64,000 nucleotides of DNA from an uncultured Myxococcales bacterium (GTDB lineage Bacteria > Myxococcota > Myxococcia > Myxococcales > Myxococcaceae), in contig CALJKW010000078.1 of assembly GCA_937980205.1 (NCBI GenBank), forward strand, positions 124,001-188,000, given 5' to 3'. The first letter of the stretch is position 1. The number at the start of each line of letters is the position of its first letter. A model generated the notes under the pieces. The model did no database searches. It worked only from the letters and a program-made list of their open reading frames with translations, and was not told the origin of the DNA. A program made the position numbers and the translations under genes. This document shows, in pieces, positions 43,744 to 51,279 of this stretch.

Positions 43744-44192
43744 AGAGGGCCGGGACGGCGCCCGACGCCCGCGCGCTCTCGTTGCCGGTGCGGCTCGAGG
43801 GGCTCGACGCCTACCTCGCCGAGCTGGTGCCCGCGGTCGAGATGGCGTGGGCCGACGGCGCCATTCAGCCCGAAGAGCAGCTCGCCCTGCAGGCCTACTG
43901 CTTCGAGCTCACGCGCGGCCTGAACCAGACCATCGGTCGAACCGTGTTCACCGCCGCCGAGGCGTTGCGCCTGCTCGAGGTGCTGATGCAGCGGCGGCTC
44001 CCGGCGCCGGCGCGCGGCGCGCTGGTCGACGGGTTGGCGAAGCTCTTCGCACGTGCTCCGCACGGGCCGATCGCGCGCGAGCGCATGCTCCACTGGTCGC
44101 GCGTCGTGGCGGAGGCGGCCGGCAAGCCGGCCTGGCACGAGGCCGAGGTGCAGTGGATGCGTACGCTGCGCGCGCGCTTCGACGTCCCGTGA
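43740..44192 (+). CDS. TerB-like helical protein, copy 2
   Basis: A 150-residue paralogue of the previous gene. LDAYLAELVPAVEMAWADGAIQPEEQLALQAYC repeats the core with a Pro-Glu-Glu acid patch, then a helical hairpin (AEALRLLEVLMQRRLPAPARGALVDGLAKLFARAP), and VVAEAAGKPAWHEAEVQWMRTLRARFDVP matches the C-terminal motif of copy 1. The GTG start overlaps the previous stop by four bases, so the two are co-translated and could form a heterodimer. No metal ligand set is convincing. The TetR gene begins 46 bases after the stop. Confidence 0.7.
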   Translation: MKRAGTAPDARALSLPVRLEGLDAYLAELVPAVEMAWADGAIQPEEQLALQAYCFELTRGLNQTIGRTVFTAAEALRLLEVLMQRRLPAPARGALVDGLAKLFARAPHGPIARERMLHWSRVVAEAAGKPAWHEAEVQWMRTLRARFDVP

Positions 44193-44213
44193 GGGCGCGG
44201 GTTGCGCCGATTG

Positions 44214-44235
44214 TTACTTACCAGTAAGAAAGTAA
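44214..44235. promoter_or_regulatory. TetR operator-like dyad
   Basis: CTTAC-CA-GTAAG (44217-44228) is a 5-bp inverted repeat, nested in further TTACT...AGTAA half-sites between 44214 and 44235. It lies just before the TetR start codon at 44239, so the protein may bind here to repress its own operon. There is no room for a normal ribosome binding site after it, so a very short leader is likely. Confidence 0.55.
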
Positions 44236-44238
44236 TGT

Positions 44239-44814
44239 ATGGGCCGACCGCGCCGCATCACCGACGAGCAGATCGACGACGCCGCGAGAGCGACGTTCCT
44301 CGAGCACGGCGCGGCGGCGCCCGTCTCGCGCATCGCCGAGAAGCTGGGCGTCTCGCACGCGGCCGTCCTGCAGCGGGTCGGGTCGAAGGAGCAGCTGTTG
44401 CTCCGCGCCGCGCGCCCCGGCGTGCCCGGCATCATCGCGAGCCTCGAGCAGCCTCCGCCCCGCACCGGCCGCGCCGCCAGGCTCGAGCAGCTGCTGCTCG
44501 AGCTGCTCGAGTTTCACGAGCGCATTCTGCCCGGCATCGTCATGCTGCGGTCGACGGGGCGGGCCGCGTGGTCGCAGGCCGGTGAGCCGCCCACCCTCTT
44601 GCTCCGCGCGCGGCTCGTGCGCTGGCTCAAGCGCGCCGGGGTGCCCGCCGCCCGCACCGCCGCCGTCGCGGAGGGCCTGCTCGGCGCCATCGAGGCGCGC
44701 TGCTTCAACGCCTACCTGGGCGGCGCCAGCTTCGTCGCGCCTGACTCCCGCCGCTTCTTGCGCTCGCTCGTCACGGGCCTCGTGCCCGAGCTGCACGAAG
44801 GGAAGAGGCCATGA
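44239..44814 (+). CDS. TetR-family transcriptional regulator
   Basis: A 191-residue repressor-type protein. MGRPRRITDEQIDDAARATFLEHGAAAPVSRIAEKLGVSHAAVLQRVGSKEQLLLRAA is the N-terminal TetR HTH (residues 1-58). The C-terminal ligand domain (ERILPGIVMLRSTGRAAW, GLLGAIEARCFNAYLGG) is typical. Its stop overlaps the ATG of the next gene (ATGA), so it is co-transcribed with an NAD(P)-binding oxidoreductase gene that it probably controls. The operator-like dyad in front fits autoregulation. Ligand unknown. Confidence 0.9.
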   Translation: MGRPRRITDEQIDDAARATFLEHGAAAPVSRIAEKLGVSHAAVLQRVGSKEQLLLRAARPGVPGIIASLEQPPPRTGRAARLEQLLLELLEFHERILPGIVMLRSTGRAAWSQAGEPPTLLLRARLVRWLKRAGVPAARTAAVAEGLLGAIEARCFNAYLGGASFVAPDSRRFLRSLVTGLVPELHEGKRP

Positions 44815-45419
44815 AGCTCGCCGTGCTCGGCGCGACCGGCAAGACCGGCCGCCACGTCGTCGAACGAGCCCTCGCGAAGGGTCACCCCGTGCGCGCGCTG
44901 GTCCGGGACCCGGCGAAGCTGAAGCTCACCCACCCGCAGCTGACGCTCGTGACCGGAGACGCCACCGACCCGGCCGCGGTGCTCGAGCTCGTCGACGGCT
45001 GCGACGCCGTCATCTCGGCGATGGGCGCGACCGATCGCACCGACGTCTGCAGCGCGGCGACGGCGAACGTCATCGCCGCGAGGCCGAAGCGCTACGTCGC
45101 CGTGTCAGGCGCCGGTCTCGACGTCCCCGGGGACCAGAAGAACTTCGTCGCGCGGGCCGTCTCGTTCCTGGTGAAGACGCTCTCGCCCGCCGTCTTCGCC
45201 GACAAGGTGAAGGAGCACGCGCTGCTCGCGAAGAGCGACGTGAGGTGGACGCTGGTCAGGCCGCCGCGGCTGACCGACAAGCCCGGCACCGGCACGTGGC
45301 GCACGAGCCTCGAGCAGTCCCCCGGCACGCACGTGCCGCGCGAGGACCTCGCGGCCTTCGTGCTCGAGGTCGTCGCCGACGACGCCACCATCGGCAAGGC
45401 CCCGTTCGTCTCCGCCTGA
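44811..45419 (+). CDS. NAD(P)-binding oxidoreductase, NmrA/YwnB-like
   Basis: A 202-residue Rossmann protein. MKLAVLGATGKTGRHVVERALAKGHPVRALVRDP (residues 1-34) is the NAD(P)H-binding motif GATGKTG. LVTGDATDPAAVLELVDGCDAVISAMGAT and RYVAVSGAGLDVPGDQ follow as in the flavin reductase/NmrA-like group (biliverdin reductase B-like). WTLVRPPRLTD is the typical substrate-loop motif. There is no classical SDR active site. It is expressed with the TetR gene by a 4-base overlap, so it may respond to a small aromatic or redox compound. Confidence 0.85.
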   Translation: MKLAVLGATGKTGRHVVERALAKGHPVRALVRDPAKLKLTHPQLTLVTGDATDPAAVLELVDGCDAVISAMGATDRTDVCSAATANVIAARPKRYVAVSGAGLDVPGDQKNFVARAVSFLVKTLSPAVFADKVKEHALLAKSDVRWTLVRPPRLTDKPGTGTWRTSLEQSPGTHVPREDLAAFVLEVVADDATIGKAPFVSA

Positions 45420-45500
45420 CTTCGCCCGCGAAGCCCCGTACCTGGGTTCGATGAGCCCCGCGCGCACGGGCGTTACGTGCCAGCAGCTTACGAGCGCTCG

Positions 45501-46778
45501 ATGGAACCCCACCAGATTCAGCCGACGTCGTCCCTCGGCGCGAAGTGCTCCGAGCGGTCGGTCGCGGCGAGCGTGGCGCTGATCTTCATCGGCGCCGGCT
45601 TCGCCTGGGTGGTGGTCACCGACTCGCTGCTCTACCTGCTCACGACCGACGCGGTGCTGATCGGCCGCCTCGAGACCGCGAAGGGCTGGCTGTTCATCGC
45701 GCTGGCGGGAATCTTCCTCTACTTCGTCACCCTGCGGTCGGCGGCGAAGCTGGCGAGGGCCCGCCGGACCATCGCCGCCATCATCGAGAGCCTCGGCGAC
45801 GGCATCCTGCTCATCGGCCGCGACCACACCGTCACCCACGCGAACGAGGCGGCCTTGAAGATGCTGCGGGTCGGCTCGGCCGACGAGCTGCTCGGCGTCC
45901 ACCTCGCAGAGCTCGGGCGGCGCTTTCGCGCCACGCGCCCCGACGGCACCCCGCTCGTTCCCGAGGAGCACGTGATGCGGCGCGCCGCCCTCACCGGCGG
46001 TCGGTACCGCCACAAGGCGGTGCTGCGGCCCCAGGGCGCGGACGAGGTCGTCGTCATCACCACGGCGTCGGCGGTGCTCGACGACCCCGAAGGCCAACCC
46101 GAGCTCATCGTCGGCATCATCCACGACGTCACCGAGCTCGAGCGCCTCGAGCGCTCGCGCAACGAGCTCGTCGAGGTCGCGGCCCACTCGCTGAAGACGC
46201 CGGTCACCATCTTGCGCACCAACGCCGAGCTGCTGCTGCGCCTGCGCGACGACACCCGCGTGCAGCGGTCGGCGGAGGCCATCGAGCGTCAGTGCAGTCG
46301 CCTGGAGCGGCTCACCGAGAACCTCGTCGTGCTCGCGCGGCTGCGGGCCGGCACGCTGCGGCTCTACCCCGTCGAGCTCGACCTCGGAGCGCTCGTGCAG
46401 CGCGTCTCGCGCGACATGTCTTCGGCATGGAGCGGCCACGAGGTGCAGACCCAGCTCGCCGCGGCGACCGCGAAGGTGTCTGCCGACCCCGAGCGGCTCT
46501 CGCTCGCGCTGCGCGACGTGCTCGACGACGCGCTGCGCGGCTCGGAAGAGGGACACGCGGTGAAGGTCGCCGTGCAGCCCCACGACGGGCAGATCGAGGT
46601 CGGGATCACCTACGAGCCGCGGCCCGAGGTCGAGCGCACGGCCGCGAGCCGCTACGACGATCTCGGGCTGCGGCGGCACATCGCCCAGTCGGTCGTCGAG
46701 GCGCACGGGGGCACGTTCCGCGAAGAGACGAAGGGGCAGGCCAGGACCATCTGGCTGGCGCTGCCCGCGAGGAGCTGA
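45501..46778 (+). CDS. PAS-domain histidine kinase, degenerate ATP site
   Basis: A 425-residue sensor. Two membrane helices (ASVALIFIGAGFAWVVVTDSLLYLL and WLFIALAGIFLYFVTL) lie at about 26-75. A PAS domain follows (ARARRTIAAIIESLGDGILLIGRDHTVTHANEAAL). The dimerisation helix holds His229 (VEVAAHSLKTPVTILRTNAE). In the ATP-binding domain the N box is DVLDDALRGS (Asp for Asn), no clear G1 (DxGxG) is seen, and DLGLRRHIAQSVVEAHGG is a weak G2. The catalytic domain is thus doubtful. A GTG at 45477 is an alternative start. It is followed by a response regulator gene two bases after its stop, so the two form a pair. Confidence 0.82.
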   Translation: MEPHQIQPTSSLGAKCSERSVAASVALIFIGAGFAWVVVTDSLLYLLTTDAVLIGRLETAKGWLFIALAGIFLYFVTLRSAAKLARARRTIAAIIESLGDGILLIGRDHTVTHANEAALKMLRVGSADELLGVHLAELGRRFRATRPDGTPLVPEEHVMRRAALTGGRYRHKAVLRPQGADEVVVITTASAVLDDPEGQPELIVGIIHDVTELERLERSRNELVEVAAHSLKTPVTILRTNAELLLRLRDDTRVQRSAEAIERQCSRLERLTENLVVLARLRAGTLRLYPVELDLGALVQRVSRDMSSAWSGHEVQTQLAAATAKVSADPERLSLALRDVLDDALRGSEEGHAVKVAVQPHDGQIEVGITYEPRPEVERTAASRYDDLGLRRHIAQSVVEAHGGTFREETKGQARTIWLALPARS

Positions 46779-46780
46779 CC

Positions 46781-47164
46781 ATGACGGGGGACGTGCTCGT
46801 AGTCGAAGACGACCAGGACCTTCGCGAGGTGACGGAGCTCATCCTCCGCGACGCCGGCTACCCGGTGCGCACCGTGAGCAACGGGGCCCAGGCCCTCGAG
46901 GCGGCGGCGCAGGCGCTGCCGCAGCTCGTGCTGCTCGACATGGTGATGCCCGTGATGGACGGCTGGACGTGCGCGCGGCTGCTGCGCCAGCGCTACGGCC
47001 ACGCCGTGAAGATCGTGGTCATGACCGCGGCCGATCATGCGGGCAAGCGCGCGCTGGAGGTCGACGCCGACGATGTGCTGCCCAAGCCGTTCGGGCTCGA
47101 ACAGCTGCTCGCGACGGCGCACCGCTACGTCAGGACGACCGAGCAGGACGCGGCGGCCCCGTGA
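46781..47164 (+). CDS. Single-domain response regulator
   Basis: A 127-residue receiver protein. DVLVVEDDQD gives the acidic pocket, Asp53 in VLLDMVMPVMDG is the phosphoacceptor, and IVVMTAADHAGKRALEVDADDVLPKPFGL holds the Thr and Lys. There is no output domain, so it probably signals by protein contact. It begins two bases after the histidine kinase stop, and GAGGAG lies about 10 bases upstream. The tail overlaps the convergent DUF1275 gene by 35 bases. Confidence 0.93.
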   Translation: MTGDVLVVEDDQDLREVTELILRDAGYPVRTVSNGAQALEAAAQALPQLVLLDMVMPVMDGWTCARLLRQRYGHAVKIVVMTAADHAGKRALEVDADDVLPKPFGLEQLLATAHRYVRTTEQDAAAP

Positions 47165-47906
47165 CGTCGTCCGCCGACGGCGGGGAGAACGGCTCGAAGC
47201 TCGAGGCCGCGCAGAGCGCCACGATGATCGCGGGCACGACGAACACGAACCACCCGAACCACCACGAGAGGGGGACCATCGTCGCGGCGCCGACGGCGAA
47301 CGACAACACCTTGCCGGCGCGGAACGCCGCGCCTTTCAGCGCGCCCGTTCGGACCTCGCCGTTGGCGACGAAGATCGTCCCCACGTTCACGCCGAGGTCC
47401 GTGGCCGTGCCGGTCAGGTGCGTGGTGCGCACGAGCCCTTTCGTGGTGCTGGCCGCGGTCGCGTTCTGAAGGCCCATCGCGAACGCGAGCAGCACGAGCA
47501 CGACGACCGACGCGGCGGTCTCGGTCGCGCCGAACAGGCCGAACAGCCCGAGCGTGCCCAGCAGCGCGACTGCGGCGAGCACCATGACCTCGATCATCAG
47601 CGGCGCGTGAAAGCGCGGTGGCAGGCCCTTCTGCCGGCGCCCCTCGAGCGGCACCACCGACACCGCGGCGCCGACGATGAAGGCGAGGAAGACGACGAGC
47701 GCCTCGGCGACGAGCTGGCTCGCGGCGCGCATGCCCGTCGTCGTCACGCTGCCGGTGACGTGGCTCACGAACCGCTGCGTCGCGAGGAAGGCGGCGGCGT
47801 TGACCGCGCCCGCCGAGAACGCGAGCCCGAACCACGTCGGCAGGTGATTCAGCGAGAAGACGACGTCCGGTGTATGCACCTCGACAGGTGGACGCCGCAT
47901 GCCCAT
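47130..47906 (-). CDS. DUF1275/YoaK-family membrane protein
   Basis: A 258-residue membrane protein with six or so helices. The family motif FSAGAVNAAAFLATQRFVSHVTGSVTTTG (about residues 28-57) and MGLQNATAASTTKGLVRTTHLTGTATDLGV (about 144-175) are both present, as in YoaK/DUF1275 proteins of unknown transport function. The final residues (SPPSADDVTGPPRPARSS) are encoded in the overlap with the response regulator. The start is at 47906, upstream of which the KaiC-operon response regulator ends at 47926. Confidence 0.88.
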   Translation of the reverse strand: MGMRRPPVEVHTPDVVFSLNHLPTWFGLAFSAGAVNAAAFLATQRFVSHVTGSVTTTGMRAASQLVAEALVVFLAFIVGAAVSVVPLEGRRQKGLPPRFHAPLMIEVMVLAAVALLGTLGLFGLFGATETAASVVVLVLLAFAMGLQNATAASTTKGLVRTTHLTGTATDLGVNVGTIFVANGEVRTGALKGAAFRAGKVLSFAVGAATMVPLSWWFGWFVFVVPAIIVALCAASSFEPFSPPSADDVTGPPRPARSS

Positions 47907-47925
47907 CTTCAGTAACGGCTGAGCC

Positions 47926-48282
47926 TCACCGCCGCAGCTGACGGTTCACCGTGTCCAGCAGGGTGTCGAGGTTGAACGGCTTCTTGATGAAGTCGTCCCA
48001 CTTCGCCGTGCTGCGCGTGCGCGTCGGGTTCACGCCGCTCATCAAGATGACGTTCGGCGCGCCGTTCTTCGCCTTCCGGATCTGCTCGAGCAGCTCGAGC
48101 CCCGACATGCGCGGCATCATCACGTCCGAGATGACGAGGTCGATCTGGTGCCCGCGCGACAGGAAGTCGGCGGCCTCGCGGCCGTCACCACAGACGGTGA
48201 CGACGTGACCTTCGTCTTCGAGGATCGCGCGCACCGCCTCGGAGATGTCGCGCTCGTCGTCGACGACGAGAATCGCAGCCAT
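47926..48282 (-). CDS. Single-domain response regulator of the KaiC operon
   Basis: A 118-residue receiver. AAILVVDDERD, Asp53 in LVISDVMMPRMSG, VILMSGVNPTRT and the Lys in DDFIKKPFNL are all present. Its ATG shares one base with the stop of the KaiC-like gene (TGATG), so the genes are translationally coupled. As third gene in the histidine kinase, KaiC, response regulator series it is likely the receiver of that kinase or of the KaiC pathway, without its own output domain. Confidence 0.93.
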   Translation of the reverse strand: MAAILVVDDERDISEAVRAILEDEGHVVTVCGDGREAADFLSRGHQIDLVISDVMMPRMSGLELLEQIRKAKNGAPNVILMSGVNPTRTRSTAKWDDFIKKPFNLDTLLDTVNRQLRR

Positions 48283-49775
48283 CACCGGCCTCCTTTCTTG
48301 ATGGAGGCCTTTCCGGCGAGCAGCTGCGGCTTGCCGCTGAGCACGCCTTCGTCGTCGAAGGGCCCCTTCACGACGATGCCCTCGTCGGTGATCTCGAAGT
48401 CGCAGATCGACGTGTCGTACGCGCTCTCGCGCATCTTCAAGATCGAGATGAGCCGATGGATGCCGGAGCCCATCTCCACGTACCGCAGGAGGATGACGCC
48501 CTCGTTCACCGTCGCCATCTCCGGGTTCGGCATGTCGACCTCGGGCTTGAAGAGGTCGAGCTCCTCCGAGATGACGGTGGTGACGTCGAGCATGCGCAGC
48601 TGGTTCGAGAACGCCGAGAGGAACCGCGGCATTCGGTCGGCGTAGACGCTCGCGGCGCGGAACCCTTCGACGCCGTCGATGAAGAGCCGGCGCTTCTGAG
48701 ACCGGTTGTCCTCGCGCAGCCGCTCGAGCAGCTGCTCGGCGAGGGCGTCCATGAAGTGCTCGAGCGGAGGCTGCCAGATGAGCTCGATGAGGCCCTTCTT
48801 CACGTACTTCTTGAGCGGAATGCCGACGCGCTCGGCCTTCTCGATGAGGCGCGGCGGCGGCTCGTAGAACCCGAAGTACACGCCCTTCTGGCCGACGCGC
48901 GCGCCCTCGGCGAGGAACGACAGGCCGAGCATCGTCTTGCCCGTGCCGGGAGAGCCGAGCAGCGTCGTCGTGGTGCCCGACAAGAGCCCGCCCTTGAGCA
49001 TCGCGTCGAGCTGCTCGACTCCGAACGGCATGCGGATGCGGGCCTCTGTCGCCGCCTCGGGTGGCTCGTCGAACTGAATCTCGGTGCGCGGGTGAATCTG
49101 CACGCCGTCGGCGTTGATCTCGACCTCGTGCTTGCCGAGCAGAAAGTCCGTGCCGCGGAACTTGTGGACGGTCAGCTCGCGCACCGCGCGCGGCCCGAAC
49201 AGCTCGTAGCTGAGCTCGATGATGCCGTCGACGACGACGTGCTCGGCGACGTCGCCGCTCGGCTGCTTCCCGCTGGGGGACAACAACAGCGACGTCGTCT
49301 CGGTGATGCTCGCGAAGGACTGCAGGTCGTGCAGGAACTCGTCGAAGTCGTGCGTGTCCTTCGAGCACTTCTGCGCGACGTGCAGCCCGTCGATCACCAT
49401 CAGCGTCGGCCGCTGCTCTTTGAGCAGCTTGCGGATCAGCTCGAGCAGGCCGCGCAGCCCGCCCTCTTTGAGCGCCTTGTACCCGCTGACGTAGTTGAGG
49501 TTCGCGGGGATGGCGGCCGCGTCGAAGAACGACATCGTCGACATGTGGCGCAACATCTTCCCGTGCGTCTCGGCGAGCAGCGTGAAGTACAGGCAGCGGC
49601 CCCTGCTTCGCCTGATGTGGTTGAAGCACGTCTGGTTCGCGAAGACGGTCTTGCCGCTGCCGGGCGGGCCGATGATGGTGTACGTGCCGCCGACGATGAA
49701 GCCGCCCTTCAAGATGTAGTCGAGGCGCGGGACTCCAGACTCGATGCGCTGGAGCCCCCCGACGGTCTTGCTCAT
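48282..49775 (-). CDS. Double-domain KaiC-like ATPase
   Basis: A 497-residue RecA-superfamily ATPase with two KaiC domains. The first has Walker A GPPGSGKT (about residues 37-44) and Walker B TLMVIDGLHVAQ. The second has Walker A GSPGTGKT and the Walker B-like RRLFIDGVEGFRA. Acidic catalytic residues appear in TLLAETHGK and FGFYEPPPRLIE. It is close in length to cyanobacterial KaiC (about 520), but no kaiA or kaiB is in the window, so a clock cannot be claimed. GGAGGGG lies upstream of the ATG. Coupled to the histidine kinase by ATGA overlap and to the response regulator by TGATG, so it is part of a three-gene signalling operon. Confidence 0.9.
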   Translation of the reverse strand: MSKTVGGLQRIESGVPRLDYILKGGFIVGGTYTIIGPPGSGKTVFANQTCFNHIRRSRGRCLYFTLLAETHGKMLRHMSTMSFFDAAAIPANLNYVSGYKALKEGGLRGLLELIRKLLKEQRPTLMVIDGLHVAQKCSKDTHDFDEFLHDLQSFASITETTSLLLSPSGKQPSGDVAEHVVVDGIIELSYELFGPRAVRELTVHKFRGTDFLLGKHEVEINADGVQIHPRTEIQFDEPPEAATEARIRMPFGVEQLDAMLKGGLLSGTTTTLLGSPGTGKTMLGLSFLAEGARVGQKGVYFGFYEPPPRLIEKAERVGIPLKKYVKKGLIELIWQPPLEHFMDALAEQLLERLREDNRSQKRRLFIDGVEGFRAASVYADRMPRFLSAFSNQLRMLDVTTVISEELDLFKPEVDMPNPEMATVNEGVILLRYVEMGSGIHRLISILKMRESAYDTSICDFEITDEGIVVKGPFDDEGVLSGKPQLLAGKASIKKGGR

Positions 49776-50920
49776 GATGGTTGCCCCTCCGGGGTATCGA
49801 AGACGCGGTGTGTGGGTAACGACAGCTTGAAGATGGAGCCCCGCCCCGGCGTGCTCTCGACCTCGATCGAGCCGCCGTGCGCCTTGGCGATCTGGTTGCT
49901 GATGTAGAGGCCGAGGCCGAAGCTCTCGGACTGGCGCTTGAGCGTCGCGCGCTCGAAGCGGTCGAAGATGCGCTCGAGGTCGCCCTGCGAGATGCCGATG
50001 CCCTCGTCCTTCACCGCGACCTCGACGCGATCGTCGTCGCGCCTCTGGACCCAGACGGTCACCGGCTTGCCTTCTCCGTACTTCACGGCGTTCGACAGCA
50101 GGTTCTGCAGCACCTGCTCGACGCGCAGGCGGTCCCAGTAGCCGATCAGCGGCTCGCTCGGCTGGAGCACGAGCGTGCAGCCGCGCGCCGCCGCGAGCGC
50201 ACCGAACCGCGCCACCACCTCTCTCATGGCCTCGGACAGGTCGAAGGCCTCGAGGTCGAGGAACATGCGACCGGTCTGGATTCGGGTGACGTCGAGCAGG
50301 TGCGTGAGCATGTGAGACAGCCGGCCGAGCTGGGCGACCATCGGCGTCAGCGACGCCTGCACGCTCGCGGTGTCGACCCTGCCGTTCGGCTGCTTGGCGA
50401 CCTTGCGCAAGAGCGACTGCAGGTTGAGCTGCAGCGCCGTCAGCGGGGTGTTGAGCTCGTGCGAGGCGATCGACAACAGCTCGTCGCGCACCTGCAGCGC
50501 GGCGTTGAGGTCCGACTCGGTCGCCCGACACAGCGCCAACGACACCATCGCGGCGTAGCCCGAGGCGATCGAGCGCTGCTCGGCGTCGAGCAGCTTCTGG
50601 CCGTCGAACGCGAGCGCGAGGTAGCCGACGCGGCGCTCTGCCATCTGCAGCGGGAAGAGCGCCACCGACTGCGTGCCGTACAGCGAGGCGATCGCGTTCT
50701 CGCCGGCGGAGGCGACCTCGCCGTCTCTCACCTTGCGCTCGTAGACGTCGCCGCGGCGATGCCAGACGTCGACGCGTGCGGCCCCGGTGAGCGCGGTGGC
50801 CTGGCGTGCGACGACGTCCTCCAGCGCGCTCGGCTCGACGGCCGTCAGCTCTTCGGCGAACCGGGGGAAACGTCTTGCTGCAGCTTCTGAGGTGAGGTCC
50901 CTATGTGCGTCGGGCGACAT
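49772..50920 (-). CDS. GAF-type histidine kinase of the KaiC operon
   Basis: A 382-residue soluble sensor kinase. Residues about 30-140 form a GAF-like domain (ALEDVVARQATALTGAARVDVWHRRGDVYERKV, IASLYGTQSVALFPLQMAERRVGYLAL). His154 is in LLSIASHELNTPLTALQLNLQ. The ATPase domain is complete: VLQNLLSNAVKYG (N box), VAVKDEGIGIS (G1), FGLGLYISNQIAKAHGG (G2). No membrane helix. The ATG at 50920 was chosen over an upstream start at 51010, since the extra codons have many A/T third positions unlike the rest of the gene. It overlaps the KaiC gene. Confidence 0.9.
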   Translation of the reverse strand: MSPDAHRDLTSEAAARRFPRFAEELTAVEPSALEDVVARQATALTGAARVDVWHRRGDVYERKVRDGEVASAGENAIASLYGTQSVALFPLQMAERRVGYLALAFDGQKLLDAEQRSIASGYAAMVSLALCRATESDLNAALQVRDELLSIASHELNTPLTALQLNLQSLLRKVAKQPNGRVDTASVQASLTPMVAQLGRLSHMLTHLLDVTRIQTGRMFLDLEAFDLSEAMREVVARFGALAAARGCTLVLQPSEPLIGYWDRLRVEQVLQNLLSNAVKYGEGKPVTVWVQRRDDDRVEVAVKDEGIGISQGDLERIFDRFERATLKRQSESFGLGLYISNQIAKAHGGSIEVESTPGRGSIFKLSLPTHRVFDTPEGQPS

Positions 50921-51279
50921 TCGCGCAGGCAAGGTTTTCGTAACCGCGATCGATTGCTTTGCACGATCAACGGCGTTCCCGACCTGTAACCCCGGGGGAA
51001 CATCCCTCATGGGAAACGGTGGGTTGCAGCCGGGTGGAGACGCCGGGAGAGCCTCGCCGAGGGTGGTCGAGCTGCCGCGGAAGTGCGCCGCGCGCTTTCC
51101 GGAACGTCACGAGATGTGACGTGAGGAACGGCTTCGCCGAAGGGGGTCGGTGAGCCCGGCGGTTGCACGTTGCGCCGCGCTCCATGACGCCCAGCCTGCT
51201 GCTGCTGCTCGCTTCGCTGCCGGTCTGCCACCGTCGCCGAGCGCATGCTGCGACAACCGGTCGTGGCGCTCGCTCCGAC
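50921..51279. other. Intergenic region upstream of the KaiC operon
   Basis: About 360 bases without a supportable gene. It is the region before the histidine kinase gene and after the rhodanese gene (both leftward). It contains an AT-rich part (50935-50975) just upstream of the kinase start, and the dyad at 51104-51122. A rightward open frame starting at 51184 (MTPSLLLLLASLPVCH) looks like a signal peptide but runs antisense into the rhodanese gene, so I do not call it. Confidence 0.4.
51104..51122. promoter_or_regulatory. 19-bp inverted repeat ACGTCAC-N5-GTGACGT
   Basis: ACGTCACGAGATGTGACGT is a perfect dyad with two 7-bp arms and a five-base spacer, so it is a good candidate operator for a dimeric regulator. 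It lies about 185 bases upstream of the KaiC-operon histidine kinase start and about 160 bases after the end of the rhodanese gene, both on the minus strand. The binding protein is unknown. Confidence 0.5.

Noticed and set aside
48282..49775. Reading the KaiC-like protein as part of a circadian clock
   Set aside because: There is no kaiA or kaiB, and the gene sits in a two-component operon; KaiC-like proteins are widespread without clock function.
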